Shown: positions 1 through 8,007 of the stretch, piece after piece
Position numbering within the stretch: the stretch's first letter is position 1
Layout: each line of letters begins with the position of its first letter
Assembly: GCA_035715725.1 (NCBI GenBank)
Contig: DASTKT010000218.1
Span: 1 to 16,046 of the forward strand
Direction of reading: 5' to 3'
Length of the DNA stretch: 16,046 nucleotides
DNA from: JADGGV01 sp035715725
GTDB taxonomy: Bacteria > Gemmatimonadota > Gemmatimonadetes > Longimicrobiales > RSA9
Notes under the pieces: model-generated
What the model was told of the DNA's origin: nothing
The model's database searches: none
What the model saw: the letters and a program-made list of their open reading frames with translations, nothing else
Program-made: the position numbers and the translations under genes

Positions 1-590
1 GCGTCGGTGAAGCGGGCCTCCGCCACCTTGAGCACGTCCTTCGGCTGCATGAGCGGGCCGCCGTCCAGCGCCATCTCGCAGAAGCCCTCGCCCAGCGCCA
101 CGAGCGCGAAGCCGCCGAACGCGCGCACCGTCGCCTTCAGCAGCGGCTTGTTCGTGACCTGCGCGTCCGGGAAGCCGTCCAGCCGCTTGTAGACGTCCTC
201 CGACTGGTAGCGGGCGGTCTGCAGCGTCGTGTAGATGCCGTAGGGATCGCGGCAGGTCACGGTGGCGTAGTTCGGGTCGTCGGCGGTCACGCGCCGGGTC
301 CCGAAGTTCCGCTGGTTGAGGTTCCCCGAGGACTGGATGAGCTGGTCGGAGATGAGCGCGGAGGCGGCGACGTAGTTGTTCCACGAGCACTCGAGGTCCG
401 CGATCACGCCGCGCGTCAGCGTGAGCGCGAGCTCCGGGTTGTCGAGCGCCTCCTCCGGCACCTTCCCGGGGACGTGCACGTCCAGCACCTTGTTCAGGTC
501 GCAGGCAGGCAGGACCCCGGCGCCGAGGAGCGCCAGGATCACCGCGAGCCGCGCCGCGGCCCGGCGGGCCGTCCTGCTCACGTTCCGCAT
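1..590 (-). CDS. SusD/RagB-like outer-membrane lipoprotein (partial, 3' end cut by window edge)
   Basis: The reading frame stays open from the ATG at 590 to the left edge, giving the first 196 residues. Residues 1-30 form a lipoprotein signal: a basic n-region (RTARRAAAR), a hydrophobic core and the lipobox LPAC with Cys30. The mature start, CDLNKVLDVHVPGKV, followed by segments such as EEALDNPELALTLTRGVIADLECSWNNYV, is typical of SusD/RagB substrate-binding lipoproteins of Gemmatimonadota and Bacteroidota. These form the lid over a SusC channel at the cell surface. A strong Shine-Dalgarno AGGAGG (601-606 on the opposite strand) lies 10 nt before the ATG and fixes the start. The gene lies 62 bp downstream of the SusC-type receptor on the same strand, the usual SusC-SusD order. 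Full SusD proteins have about 450-600 residues, so over half is outside the window. The substrate cannot be told. Confidence 0.85.
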   Translation of the reverse strand, partial: MRNVSRTARRAAARLAVILALLGAGVLPACDLNKVLDVHVPGKVPEEALDNPELALTLTRGVIADLECSWNNYVAASALISDQLIQSSGNLNQRNFGTRRVTADDPNYATVTCRDPYGIYTTLQTARYQSEDVYKRLDGFPDAQVTNKPLLKATVRAFGGFALVALGEGFCEMALDGGPLMQPKDVLKVAEARFTD

Positions 591-652
591 GGTGGAGAAT
601 CCTCCTCGCGCGGCGGCGCATCCCGCCGGCGTACGGGTCGTCGGCCGGGCGC

Positions 653-3600
653 TCACAGCGTCACCCTCAGCGTGGTGAGGAAGCGGCGGAGCTGCGGCCA
701 CCCCTCCTGGAAGTAGGCGGTCAGGCCGCCGGGGTCGGCGCCGCCGCCGGCCACGCTGCGCCGCTCCGGGTCGACCTGGCGCACGCCGAAGTCGGACTCC
801 TGCTCGACCCACGGCGTCCACAGGTTCTGCCCGGAGACGGTGATGGAGGCGCGGGAGACGCCGTAGCGCCGGGTCAGGCCCTGCGGCACCGTGTACGTCG
901 CGGCCACCTCGCGCAGCTTCGCGAAGCCGCCCTTGATGATCCCGGGCTGGCGGCGCGCGTCGAGGATGTCGTAGGCCAGGAGGATCGGGTCCGTCGCCTC
1001 GAGGATCGCCTTCTGGTTGCGGAACGACATGAGCGAAGCGCGGATGTCGCCGCTCAGGATGGTGTTGCCGCCCAGGAAGTCGAGCTGGCTGTAGACCTGG
1101 AGGTTCTTGAAGAGCGTCAGTGTGCCGGTGACGCCGCCCTCCCACGTCGGGAGCGGGCTCCCCCAGTAGACGGCCGGCGCCTGCGCGCACGGCACGGGCG
1201 GGCCGCCGCCGCGGGAGAAGTTCGTGCCGGGCACCTTCTCGCCGCTCTCGCACATCATGTTCACGGCCTTCGGCACCGGCCCCGTTCGGTCGATGTCGGC
1301 CGAGACGACGCGCGTGTGGAAGATGCTGCCGAGCGGGAAGCCGGGGACGTGGTACTGCCCGAACGAGTTCAGCACGAGCGAGGAGAAGCCGCCCAGGTCC
1401 ACGACCTCGTTCGTGTTGCGCGAGTACTTCACGCCGAGGCGCAGCCCGACGTTCGGCATGCGCACGACCTCCGCGTTCACGCCGACCTCGACGCCCCGGT
1501 TGTCGACCTCGCCGATGTTGCGGTACTGGAAGCCCGGGAAGCCGAGCGACGGCAGCGCCGGCACCTGCACCAGCGCGTCCTTCGTCTTCTTGTTGTAGGC
1601 GGTGAACTCGACGCCGAGCCGGTCGTCCAGCACGCTCGCGTCGAAGCCCAGCTCCAGCTCCTCGCCCACCTCCGGCTTCAGGTCCGCGTTCCCCAGGTTC
1701 GACGGCGTCAGCGTCGGCACGCCGCTCTCCCCCGCCGCCGGGTCGTACGTGCGCAGCGCCGCGAACGCGTCCGGCTGCTGCCCCGCCTTCCCCCACGCCG
1801 CCCGCAGCTTCAGCGAGTTCACCGGCAGGCGTGAGAAGAACGGCTCCTCGCTCAGCACCCAGGACGCGCTCAGCTTCGGGTAGACGACGAAGTCGAAGTT
1901 CTTGCCGAACGCGCTGTTGTCGTCACCCCGCACCGCGCCGGTCAGGAAGATCCGGTTCTTCCACGACGCCTGCTCCTGCACGAACGCGCCGACCGTCTTG
2001 TTCTCGACGAAGTCCTCGTTCGCCGTCTTCAGCGCGCCCGACGCGATCGTCTCCAGCTCGCTGACGGGGAAGACGTCGCCGCGGGCGTAGACCGACTCCC
2101 GCTGCCGGCGGTAGTACTGCAGCCCCACCGCCGTCTCCAGCCCGAGGTCACGGTACGGCGCGAGCGACGCCGTCGCCGCGTAGTCCGCGCTCGTGTACGT
2201 CGTGCCGGTGTTCTCGACCTCCTTCCGGCCGTTCGGGTTGCCGCTGCCGACGGCCGTCGTCCGCTTGTACAGCTCCGAGAGCTGCTGCTGCGAGTAGTCG
2301 GCGCCCACCGTCAGGCGGTGCTGGAACCACGAGAACGGCTTGTGCCGCAGCGTCGCGTTGTAGACGCCGCGGTTCAGGTCCTCATAGCCCTGGATGTCGT
2401 CGTTGAAGCGCTCCGGCGGCGAGGTCAGGTAGCCGCGGAACGGGCCGTCCACGCCGTTCGGCCGCTTCAGCCCCGGCTCGCACCCGGGCGACGGGCACGA
2501 CCAGAGGATCGACACGGTGATCGGCTGCTGCGCGCTCGCCGTGCGGTACCGGCTCGTCACGTACGACAGCCCCACGTCCAGCGACACCTTGTCGCTCGGC
2601 GTGTAGCTCAGGTTCGCGCGCCCGTTCAGCCGGTTCTTCCAGTTGTACGTGACCGCGCCCTCGTCGCGGTCGAAGCCGCCCGAGACGTAGTAGCTGAGCT
2701 GCTCCGTCGCGCCGCTGATCGAGCCCTCGTACGTCTGCGGATGCCCCGTGCGGAACCATGGACCGTAGGAGATCGTGTCCCCCGGATACTCGCCGGTCAC
2801 CCGGTCGCTCCGCAGCACGTTGAACTCGACGATCTGCCCCTGCGAGTTCTTGTAGTAGACCGGCGGGAACAGCTTCTCCGGGTTCGGCAGGTACGCCGCT
2901 CCCTGCTTCATCGAGAACTGCACCGTCGGCGCGCCGCGGCGGCCCTTCTTCGTGATCACGTTGATCACGCCGTTCGACGCCTCCGTGCCGTACAGCGTCG
3001 CCGCGGCCGGGCCCTTGATGATCTCGATGCTCTCGATGTCGTCCGGGTTCAGGTCGTTGATCCGCGACGGCGCGTACCGGCTGTCCACCCCCACGCCGAC
3101 CACGACGCCCTGGTCCGCCGCCGCATTGTTCACCCGCACGCCGTCGATGTAGACCAGCGGCTCCGACCCCAGCGACATGCTGCTCGCGCCCCGCACCCGC
3201 GTGTTCCCGCCCGCGCCGATGTCGCCGCCGCCGGACATGACGCGGACCCCCGGAACCGTGCTCACCAGCGCCTGCACGTTCGGCGGCGGCGCCAGCTCCG
3301 TCAGCTCCGACGCCCTCACCTTCCCCACCGCGTTCCCCAGCGCCCGCTTCACCTGCTGGTTCGGCGTCCCCGTCACCACGATCTCGTCCATCGAGACCGC
3401 CGTCTGCTGCAGCTCCAGCACCAGGTCCGTCCGCCCCGGCACGACCGGCCGCGTCAGCTCCCGGTAGCCGATCATCACCACCCGCAGCGTGGCCTGCGTC
3501 CCGGCCACGTTCGGGATCAGGAAGCGGCCGCGGTTGTCCGTCAGCGTACCCTGCGTCGTCCCCTGCACCACCACCTGCGCCCCGATCAGCGGCCGGCTCG

Positions 3601-3757
3601 TGCCGGCATCCACCACCACCCCGCCCACCGGCTGCTGCGCCGCGGCCGGGACCGCCGCCAGCATCACGGCGAGCCCCGACGACCACACCCACGGAGCGGG
3701 CCGTCCGCGCGCTCGGTGCGCGCGAGCCACCCTGGAGAGTAACGCGACGACCGACAT
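653..3757 (-). CDS. SusC/RagA-family TonB-dependent outer-membrane receptor
   Basis: This 1034-residue protein is the channel of a SusC/SusD importer, driven by TonB across the outer membrane. Numbering is from the ATG at 3757. A signal peptide covers residues 1-40, with cleavage probably after AAA and before QQPVGG. A carboxypeptidase-regulatory-like domain follows (about 43-120: GGVVVDAGTSRPLIGAQV...GTLTDNRGRF). Next come a TonB-box-like MDEIVVTGT (123-131) and the plug domain (about 133-255), with VRGASSM, PLVYIDGVRVN and IEIIKGPAAATLYGTEASNGVINVITKKG. The rest is the beta-barrel, ending in RRFLTTLRVTL. Length and domain order are normal for the family. A GTG at 3763 is also in frame, but GGAGG sits 5 nt before the ATG and overlaps the spacing needed for the GTG, so ATG is preferred. 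The SusD-like gene follows directly. No glycoside hydrolase or peptidase is visible nearby, so the cargo is unknown. Confidence 0.93.
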   Translation of the reverse strand: MSVVALLSRVARAHRARGRPAPWVWSSGLAVMLAAVPAAAQQPVGGVVVDAGTSRPLIGAQVVVQGTTQGTLTDNRGRFLIPNVAGTQATLRVVMIGYRELTRPVVPGRTDLVLELQQTAVSMDEIVVTGTPNQQVKRALGNAVGKVRASELTELAPPPNVQALVSTVPGVRVMSGGGDIGAGGNTRVRGASSMSLGSEPLVYIDGVRVNNAAADQGVVVGVGVDSRYAPSRINDLNPDDIESIEIIKGPAAATLYGTEASNGVINVITKKGRRGAPTVQFSMKQGAAYLPNPEKLFPPVYYKNSQGQIVEFNVLRSDRVTGEYPGDTISYGPWFRTGHPQTYEGSISGATEQLSYYVSGGFDRDEGAVTYNWKNRLNGRANLSYTPSDKVSLDVGLSYVTSRYRTASAQQPITVSILWSCPSPGCEPGLKRPNGVDGPFRGYLTSPPERFNDDIQGYEDLNRGVYNATLRHKPFSWFQHRLTVGADYSQQQLSELYKRTTAVGSGNPNGRKEVENTGTTYTSADYAATASLAPYRDLGLETAVGLQYYRRQRESVYARGDVFPVSELETIASGALKTANEDFVENKTVGAFVQEQASWKNRIFLTGAVRGDDNSAFGKNFDFVVYPKLSASWVLSEEPFFSRLPVNSLKLRAAWGKAGQQPDAFAALRTYDPAAGESGVPTLTPSNLGNADLKPEVGEELELGFDASVLDDRLGVEFTAYNKKTKDALVQVPALPSLGFPGFQYRNIGEVDNRGVEVGVNAEVVRMPNVGLRLGVKYSRNTNEVVDLGGFSSLVLNSFGQYHVPGFPLGSIFHTRVVSADIDRTGPVPKAVNMMCESGEKVPGTNFSRGGGPPVPCAQAPAVYWGSPLPTWEGGVTGTLTLFKNLQVYSQLDFLGGNTILSGDIRASLMSFRNQKAILEATDPILLAYDILDARRQPGIIKGGFAKLREVAATYTVPQGLTRRYGVSRASITVSGQNLWTPWVEQESDFGVRQVDPERRSVAGGGADPGGLTAYFQEGWPQLRRFLTTLRVTL

Positions 3758-3918
3758 GGACACCTCCGCCTGCCGAAAAGGAATCGAACCGGCGACCCGT
3801 GCGATGGGCCGCCGCGGGGAGCTCGTTGGACCGGCGTCGGCTATGGGTGGGACGGATGTGGCTGTGGACCGCGGCGCATCGAATCGAGTTCGGCGTCGGC
3901 CCGGAGGAGTACGGTGTC

Positions 3919-3940
3919 AGAATACCAGATTGGATACCAG
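3919..3940 (-). promoter_or_regulatory. Candidate promoter and tandem direct repeat upstream of susC
   Basis: Read on the minus strand, the 9-bp word CTGGTATCC is followed 12 bp on by CTGGTATTC. The second copy contains TGGTATTCT, an extended -10-like sequence (TG-N-TATTCT). No good -35 hexamer is present 17 bp upstream. It lies about 160 bp before the SusC start, in an AT-richer patch of an otherwise very GC-rich region. One reading is a promoter; the other is a 12-bp-periodic operator. Both are inference. Confidence 0.3.
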
Positions 3941-4002
3941 GCTAATCGCTCGGATGGGAGGGCGCAAGAACGTGGCGGGAGGGAAGTGCGGCGGCGTCAC
4001 GA

Positions 4003-4385
4003 GGCGAGGACGGGAACGGACAACTGCTTTTTCACCGCAGAGGCGCAGAGGGCGCAGAAAACGGCAACGGAAAGCCGGGCGGCGAAGCTTCGTCGGCGTT
4101 TGAACGGATTGTCATTCACAGGGAGCAGGGGAGCTGGGGAGACCCGCTGGGGGCGGCGCGGGGGTCGTCATAGCGGAAGCATCCATTTGGGGGTTGGACC
4201 GGTGGAACGGGGGTCACCGGTGCAACCCCGATTCGTTTTCTGGCGTCGGCGCTGGAGGCGGCGTAGTCCGGTTCCAACTTCAAAATGGATGCATGCGTTC
4301 GCCGCGGATGCTGCGCCCCGCCGACTCCCGCCGTATTCTGCGCCCTCTGCGCCTCTGCGGTGAAAACGTCGTTCCCGTCCTCGCC
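4003..4385. repeat. Intergenic element with long inverted-repeat ends (repeat family copy 1)
   Basis: Two arms face each other. The outer arms, 4003-4018 and 4370-4385, are a perfect 16-bp inverted match (GGCGAGGACGGGAACG). After spacers of 10 and 3 nt come the main arms, 4029-4065 and 4330-4366, which match at 36 of 37 positions and carry TTTTCACCGCAGAGGCGCAG. The 264 bp between the main arms hold nested smaller palindromes and no convincing gene. The element lies between two minus-strand genes: it ends 21 bp from the stop of the 90-residue gene, and its other end is about 245 bp upstream of susC. No transposase is present, so it resembles a MITE or other non-autonomous intergenic repeat. 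The same arm recurs at 8717-8768 and 15999-16046. The family name is not known to me. Confidence 0.85.
4179..4292. repeat. Nested, mutually exclusive hairpins inside repeat copy 1
   Basis: Segment 4179-4202 (starting GCATCCATTT) matches the reverse complement of 4268-4292 at 21 of 25 aligned positions. Part of the same left segment, 4190-4204, also pairs with 4215-4229 (14 of 15 positions, GGGGTTGGACCGGTG against its complement). The two pairings compete for the same bases, so a transcript could fold in two ways. The structure is directly visible; any role is unknown. Confidence 0.6.
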
Positions 4386-4405
4386 GACGCGCAGGATCGG
4401 CGCGT

Positions 4406-4678
4406 CTACCCGACCTGCGGCTGGGGCGCGACGAGCACGTTCGATGCGGCCGCGAAGAACGAGCGCGTCTCGCCATTCGTCAGCCGGAGCTCGAGCAGCC
4501 GGCTGCCGTCGCCGGTCTTGCCGAGGACGCGGATGACCGTGGCGGCGCCGCCCGTGCAGAACACGGTCTCGCCGACGACGGGCGTGCGGTCGGCGCCGGA
4601 AAGCCAGCCGGGGTGCGACTCCGGGTCGACGCGCAGATCGTCGTGGGACAGGCGGTTGACGTTCGTGACGTACGCCAT
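4406..4678 (-). CDS. Small protein of unknown function (90 aa)
   Basis: The ATG at 4678 is preceded by AGGAG with a 6-nt spacer (CGCCCA), which argues for this start over longer in-frame extensions through a proline/arginine-rich, non-protein-like stretch. The product begins MAYVTNVNRLSHDDLRVDPESH and continues HPGWLSGADRTPVVGETVFCTGGAATVIRVLGKTGDGSRLLELRLTNGETRSFF. It has no signal peptide and no membrane segment. The alternating hydrophobic pattern from about residue 33 to 80 suggests a small beta-rich fold, perhaps SH3-like; that is a guess from sequence texture. There is one cysteine (Cys41). I do not recognise the family. It is transcribed alone on the minus strand, divergent from the response regulator, and its stop is 21 bp from the outer arm of an inverted-repeat element that could act as its terminator. 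Confidence 0.7.
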   Translation of the reverse strand: MAYVTNVNRLSHDDLRVDPESHPGWLSGADRTPVVGETVFCTGGAATVIRVLGKTGDGSRLLELRLTNGETRSFFAAASNVLVAPQPQVG

Positions 4679-4862
4679 TGGGCGCTCCTGGTGACGTCGA
4701 GACGGCGACGGCGGCTCGAAGTGGACGGAACGCGGCGCGAGGTGCGCCGGGGGACGGCGGGCCGGGGCGGGCGTCGATGTCGTCGTCGAGCGACGTCGCC
4801 GCAGCGCGAGCGTGCTTCGGATCGCGCCGCGGGTGGAGCGTGAAAGCGGACGACCTCGTCCA

Positions 4863-4891
4863 AGCATTTGAAATGTAACTATTTGCGTCAA
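4863..4891 (-). promoter_or_regulatory. Candidate sigma-70-type promoter for the 90-aa gene
   Basis: On the minus strand TTGACG (complement of 4886-4891; 5 of 6 to TTGACA) is followed after 17 bp by AATGCT (complement of 4863-4868; weak -10). This is the AT-rich island of the 402-bp divergent gap 4679-5080. The start codon at 4678 lies about 185 bp downstream. Nothing convincing was found on the plus strand for the response-regulator operon; a TTGAAA at 4869-4874 has only a poor -10. No GG-N10-GC sigma-54 site was seen there. The remainder of the gap is G-rich without recognisable genes. Confidence 0.35.
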
Positions 4892-5080
4892 TTTAGTCCA
4901 CCCTGGCGTCGGACGGCGTTGCGGCAGTTGGGCTCCCGCGCGTCGGCGGGCGCGCGGGAGAGGGGCGAAGCGGAGCATCGTGGAGGGGGCGGTGTATTGC
5001 GGCGGATGTCCACGGAGCGAGAAAATAGGGAGCCCGCTCGCGAGACACGTGAGGCGGAGCCAGGGTTGGCCGGAGGAGAC

Positions 5081-6454
5081 ATGCAACTGGACCGTCTGAC
5101 GGTGCTGGTGGTGGACGACGAGCCCGCGGTGCGGGAGGTGCTGGCGCTGCGCATGGAGGCGTGGGGTCCGCAGGTGGTGGTGGCGGGGGACGTGGAGGAG
5201 GCGGAGCGGCTGATTGCGCTACGGCATCCGGACCTCGTGATCTCGGACGTGGTGCTGCCGGACGCATCGGGGCTGGAGCTGCTGGGTCGGCTGCAGCGGG
5301 AGGACCGGACGCGGCCGGTGATCCTGATGACGGCGCATGGCAGCGTGGACGTGGCGGTGGAGGCGATGAAGCAGGGGGCGCGGGACTTCCTGCTGAAGCC
5401 GCTGGACTACGCGAAGCTGCAGGCGCTGGTGCTGTCGGCGGCGGCGGAGCTGGAGCGGCGCGGGGAGACGCAGGCGCTGGAGACGCGGCTGGCGCGGGGT
5501 GCGGGGCTGGGGCATCTGGTGGGGCAGAGCCGGGCGATGCGGGACCTGTACCGGACGATCGAGCTGCTGGCGCAGAGCGATGCGTCGGCGATCCTGACGG
5601 GGGAGAGCGGGACGGGGAAGGAGATCGTCGCGCGGACGATCCACGACCTGAGCCGGCGGAGCGGGAAGCCGTTCCTGGCGATCAACGCGGCGGCGATCCC
5701 GGAGGGGCTGATCGAGAGCGAGCTGTTCGGGCACGAGCAGGGGGCGTTCACGGGGGCGATCCACTCGCGCCCGGGCGTCTTCGAGCTGTCGAACAGTGGC
5801 ACGCTGCTGCTGGACGAGATCGGGGAGATGCCGCTCTCGCTCCAGCCGAAGCTGCTGCGGATCCTGGAGGACGGGCGGGTGCGGCGGCTGGGCGGGAAGA
5901 AGGAGACGGAGCTGGACGTGCGGGTGCTATCGGCGACGAACCGGGCGCCGGCGAAGGCGATCCGGGAGGGGCGGCTGCGGGAGGACCTGTTCTACCGGCT
6001 GAGCGTGTTCGAGCTGCAGCTCGTGCCGCTGCGGGAGCGGATGGAGGACCTGCCGCTGCTGGTGCAGCACTTCGTGAAGGAGTTCGACCAGAAGCACGGC
6101 ACGGGGGTGGAGGGGGTGTCGGAGGAGGCGCAGGGGCGGCTCGAGGGGTATCCGTGGCCGGGGAACGTGCGCGAGCTGCGGAACGTGATCGAGCGGGCGG
6201 TGATCGTGGCGCGGGAGGGGTGGATCGAGCCGGCGCACCTGCCGCCGTACCTGCGGGCGAACGCGCCGGGGAGCGAGCCGACGCTGGTGCTGCCGCTGGG
6301 GATCACGGCGGCGGAGGCGGAGCGGCGGCTGATCCTGAAGACGCTCGAGCTGGTGGGGAACAACAAGACCGAGGCGGCGCGCCGGCTCGGGATGGACGTG
6401 AAGACACTGCGCAGCCGGCTGAGGGCGTACTCCCCCGACGAGCCCGAGGAATGA
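5081..6454 (+). CDS. NtrC-family sigma-54-dependent response regulator
   Basis: The 457-residue protein is a phosphorylation-controlled activator of RpoN-dependent promoters. The receiver domain (about 1-120) has the acidic pair Asp12/Asp13, phosphoacceptor Asp56 (LVISDVVLPD), Thr84 and Lys106. The AAA+ sigma-54 interaction domain (about 145-380) has Walker A GESGTGKE (174-181), the sigma-54 contact loop GAFTGA (221-226) and Walker B LLLDE (242-246), followed later by LREDLFYRLSVF and the YPWPGNVRELRN box. A Fis-type helix-turn-helix lies at the C-terminus (NNKTEAARRLGMDVKTLRSRL). All key residues are intact. The chosen ATG has GGAGGA just upstream; an ATG at 5006 would add 25 charged residues without a good ribosome site. 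The stop overlaps the kinase start by ATGA, so the two form an operon and a cognate pair. Domain content matches GlrR/QseF and other NtrC-like regulators. Confidence 0.95.
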   Translation: MQLDRLTVLVVDDEPAVREVLALRMEAWGPQVVVAGDVEEAERLIALRHPDLVISDVVLPDASGLELLGRLQREDRTRPVILMTAHGSVDVAVEAMKQGARDFLLKPLDYAKLQALVLSAAAELERRGETQALETRLARGAGLGHLVGQSRAMRDLYRTIELLAQSDASAILTGESGTGKEIVARTIHDLSRRSGKPFLAINAAAIPEGLIESELFGHEQGAFTGAIHSRPGVFELSNSGTLLLDEIGEMPLSLQPKLLRILEDGRVRRLGGKKETELDVRVLSATNRAPAKAIREGRLREDLFYRLSVFELQLVPLRERMEDLPLLVQHFVKEFDQKHGTGVEGVSEEAQGRLEGYPWPGNVRELRNVIERAVIVAREGWIEPAHLPPYLRANAPGSEPTLVLPLGITAAEAERRLILKTLELVGNNKTEAARRLGMDVKTLRSRLRAYSPDEPEE

Positions 6455-8007
6455 GGGTCGCGGTCAAGCTGTCCATCGCCTTCGGGCTGCTGGTGCTGCT
6501 GCTGGTGGCGGTGATCGCGTACGAGGTCCAGATGACGCGGCGGGCGGTGTCGACCTCGTACGAGCTGTCCGGGACCTCGGCGCGACTCGAGCTGGCCGCG
6601 GCGCAGCAGCTCGACCAGCTCGACCGGCTCGAGGAGACGGCCAGCAAGTTCCTGGTGACGCGGGACCCACGCTACAAGGAGGCGTTCGCGCAGACGGCCG
6701 CCGAGTTCGGCGAGCTGGTGCGGGCCACGCCACGGCGCCGGCTCACCGACCGCGAGGCGCTCGAGCTGGCGCGGCTGCGGCTGCTCTGGTCGGAGTTCCC
6801 GGACCACGCCGCGCGCTTCGAGGACGCCGTCGCGCGCGAGGACCGGCAGCGCGCGGCCGACGAGCAGTCCGGCGTGCTCCAGGCGGTGACGGCGCTGCGC
6901 CTCCAGTCGCGCAAGCTCGGCGACGCATCGCGCGAGGCGGTCCGGATCCGGCTCGAGCGCTCCGCGCACGCGGCGAGCGAGGCGGAGCGCGTCTCCTTCG
7001 GCATGGCCGTCGCCGCCGTCGTGCTCAGCGTCGTCGTGGCCGCGTGGATCATCCGCTCCATCCTGCGCGCGCTCCGGCGGCTGCAGCAGGCGACGCACCG
7101 CGCCGCCGAGGGCGACTTCGGCTTCCGCCTGGAGGACCGGCGCGGCGACGAGTTCGGCCGGCTGGCGCGGGACTTCAACGGCATGATGGAGAAGCTGGGT
7201 GAGCTGGACCGCATGAAGCGCGACTTCCTCTCCAAGGTGTCCCACGACCTGAAGACGCCGCTCGCGTCGATGCAGGAGACCAGCCGCATCATGCTGGACG
7301 GCGTCCCCGGCGAGCTGACGCCCAAGCAGCGCCGGCTCCTCGAGCTCAATCTCCAGTCCGGCAACCGGCTCTCCGGCATGATCGCCAAGATCCTCGACCT
7401 CTCCGCGATGGAGGCCGGCGCCGTCGAGCACGAGATGGTGCGCCAGGACCTGCTCGGCCTCGTCCGCCACGCCGCCGAGGCGGCCGCCCCGGCGCTGGCC
7501 GAGTCCCAGCTCGAGATCCTCACCGAGCTGCCCGATGCGCCCGTCATGGTCGAATGCGACGCCGAGCGCATCCTCCGCGTCCTCGACAACCTCATCGAGA
7601 ACGCGATCAAGTTCTCCCCCGAGGGCGGCGTCATCCGCGTCGAGGTCGACCTCATCGGCAACCGCCCCGACGGCTTCCCGCCCGAGCGGTGGAAGGACGC
7701 GGCGCCCCGCGGACTCGGCGGCGCCCGCGTCGCCCTCGTCTCGGTCTCCGACGCCGGACCCGGCGTCCCGCCCGCCGACCGCGAGCGCATCTTCGAGCGC
7801 TTCTACCAGTCGCCCGGGACGCGCAAGGCCCGGAACCGCGGCGTCGGCCTCGGCCTCGCCATCTGCCGCGAGATCCTCGATGCGCACCGCGGCGCGATCT
7901 GGGTGCGCGAGGCGTACGGCGGCGGCAGCTGCTTCCAGTTCGCGCTCCCCGATGCCAGCCTCGAGGTCCCCGAGGCCCGACCCTCCATCGCCGAGGCCTC
8001 ACGATGA
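6451..8007 (+). CDS. Membrane sensor histidine kinase (HAMP-HisKA-HATPase)
   Basis: The 518-residue protein should autophosphorylate and pass phosphate to the regulator encoded just before it. It has a first membrane helix (about 7-25), a largely helical extracytoplasmic region of about 155 residues with no recognised ligand fold, a second helix (about 182-201), a HAMP linker (about 202-252) and a DHp domain with His265 in DFLSKVSHDLKTPLASM. The catalytic domain has N-box NLIENAIKFSP (Asn384), G1 DAGPGVP (434-440), F-box IFERFYQ and G2 GVGLGLAI (464-471). It is complete. The start overlaps the regulator stop (ATGA) and its own stop overlaps the next ATG in the same way, so translation of all three is probably coupled. 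The architecture agrees with GlrK/QseE-type kinases. Codons are G-ending early and become strongly C-ending in the second half. Confidence 0.95.
   Translation: MRVAVKLSIAFGLLVLLLVAVIAYEVQMTRRAVSTSYELSGTSARLELAAAQQLDQLDRLEETASKFLVTRDPRYKEAFAQTAAEFGELVRATPRRRLTDREALELARLRLLWSEFPDHAARFEDAVAREDRQRAADEQSGVLQAVTALRLQSRKLGDASREAVRIRLERSAHAASEAERVSFGMAVAAVVLSVVVAAWIIRSILRALRRLQQATHRAAEGDFGFRLEDRRGDEFGRLARDFNGMMEKLGELDRMKRDFLSKVSHDLKTPLASMQETSRIMLDGVPGELTPKQRRLLELNLQSGNRLSGMIAKILDLSAMEAGAVEHEMVRQDLLGLVRHAAEAAAPALAESQLEILTELPDAPVMVECDAERILRVLDNLIENAIKFSPEGGVIRVEVDLIGNRPDGFPPERWKDAAPRGLGGARVALVSVSDAGPGVPPADRERIFERFYQSPGTRKARNRGVGLGLAICREILDAHRGAIWVREAYGGGSCFQFALPDASLEVPEARPSIAEASR

Noticed and set aside
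2318..3742. 474-codon open frame on the plus strand opposite susC
   Set aside because: It is an Arg/His/Pro-rich antisense shadow created by G/C-ending codons of susC, without a domain or ribosome site.
3771..3800. T-arm-like sequence of a minus-strand tRNA (GGTTCGATTCC) next to the susC start
   Set aside because: The T-stem halves do not pair (GCCGG against CCTTT), only five acceptor pairs can be made, and no D-arm or anticodon arm is present.
3914..4363. Open frames on both strands across the gap 3914-4476
   Set aside because: They run through the inverted-repeat element, are rich in Arg/Ala/Pro as expected of random GC-rich frames, and lack ribosome sites.
4679..5086. Upstream extension of the 90-residue gene to a 226-residue frame
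   Set aside because: The added part is low-complexity Arg/Pro/Thr sequence. The internal ATG at 4678 has a good ribosome site and a candidate promoter lies inside the extension.
5161..6450. Long plus-strand frame ahead of the kinase, in the kinase frame
   Set aside because: It is a Gly/Ala/Arg-rich shadow of the response-regulator gene. The kinase begins at 6451 with a coupled ATGA start.
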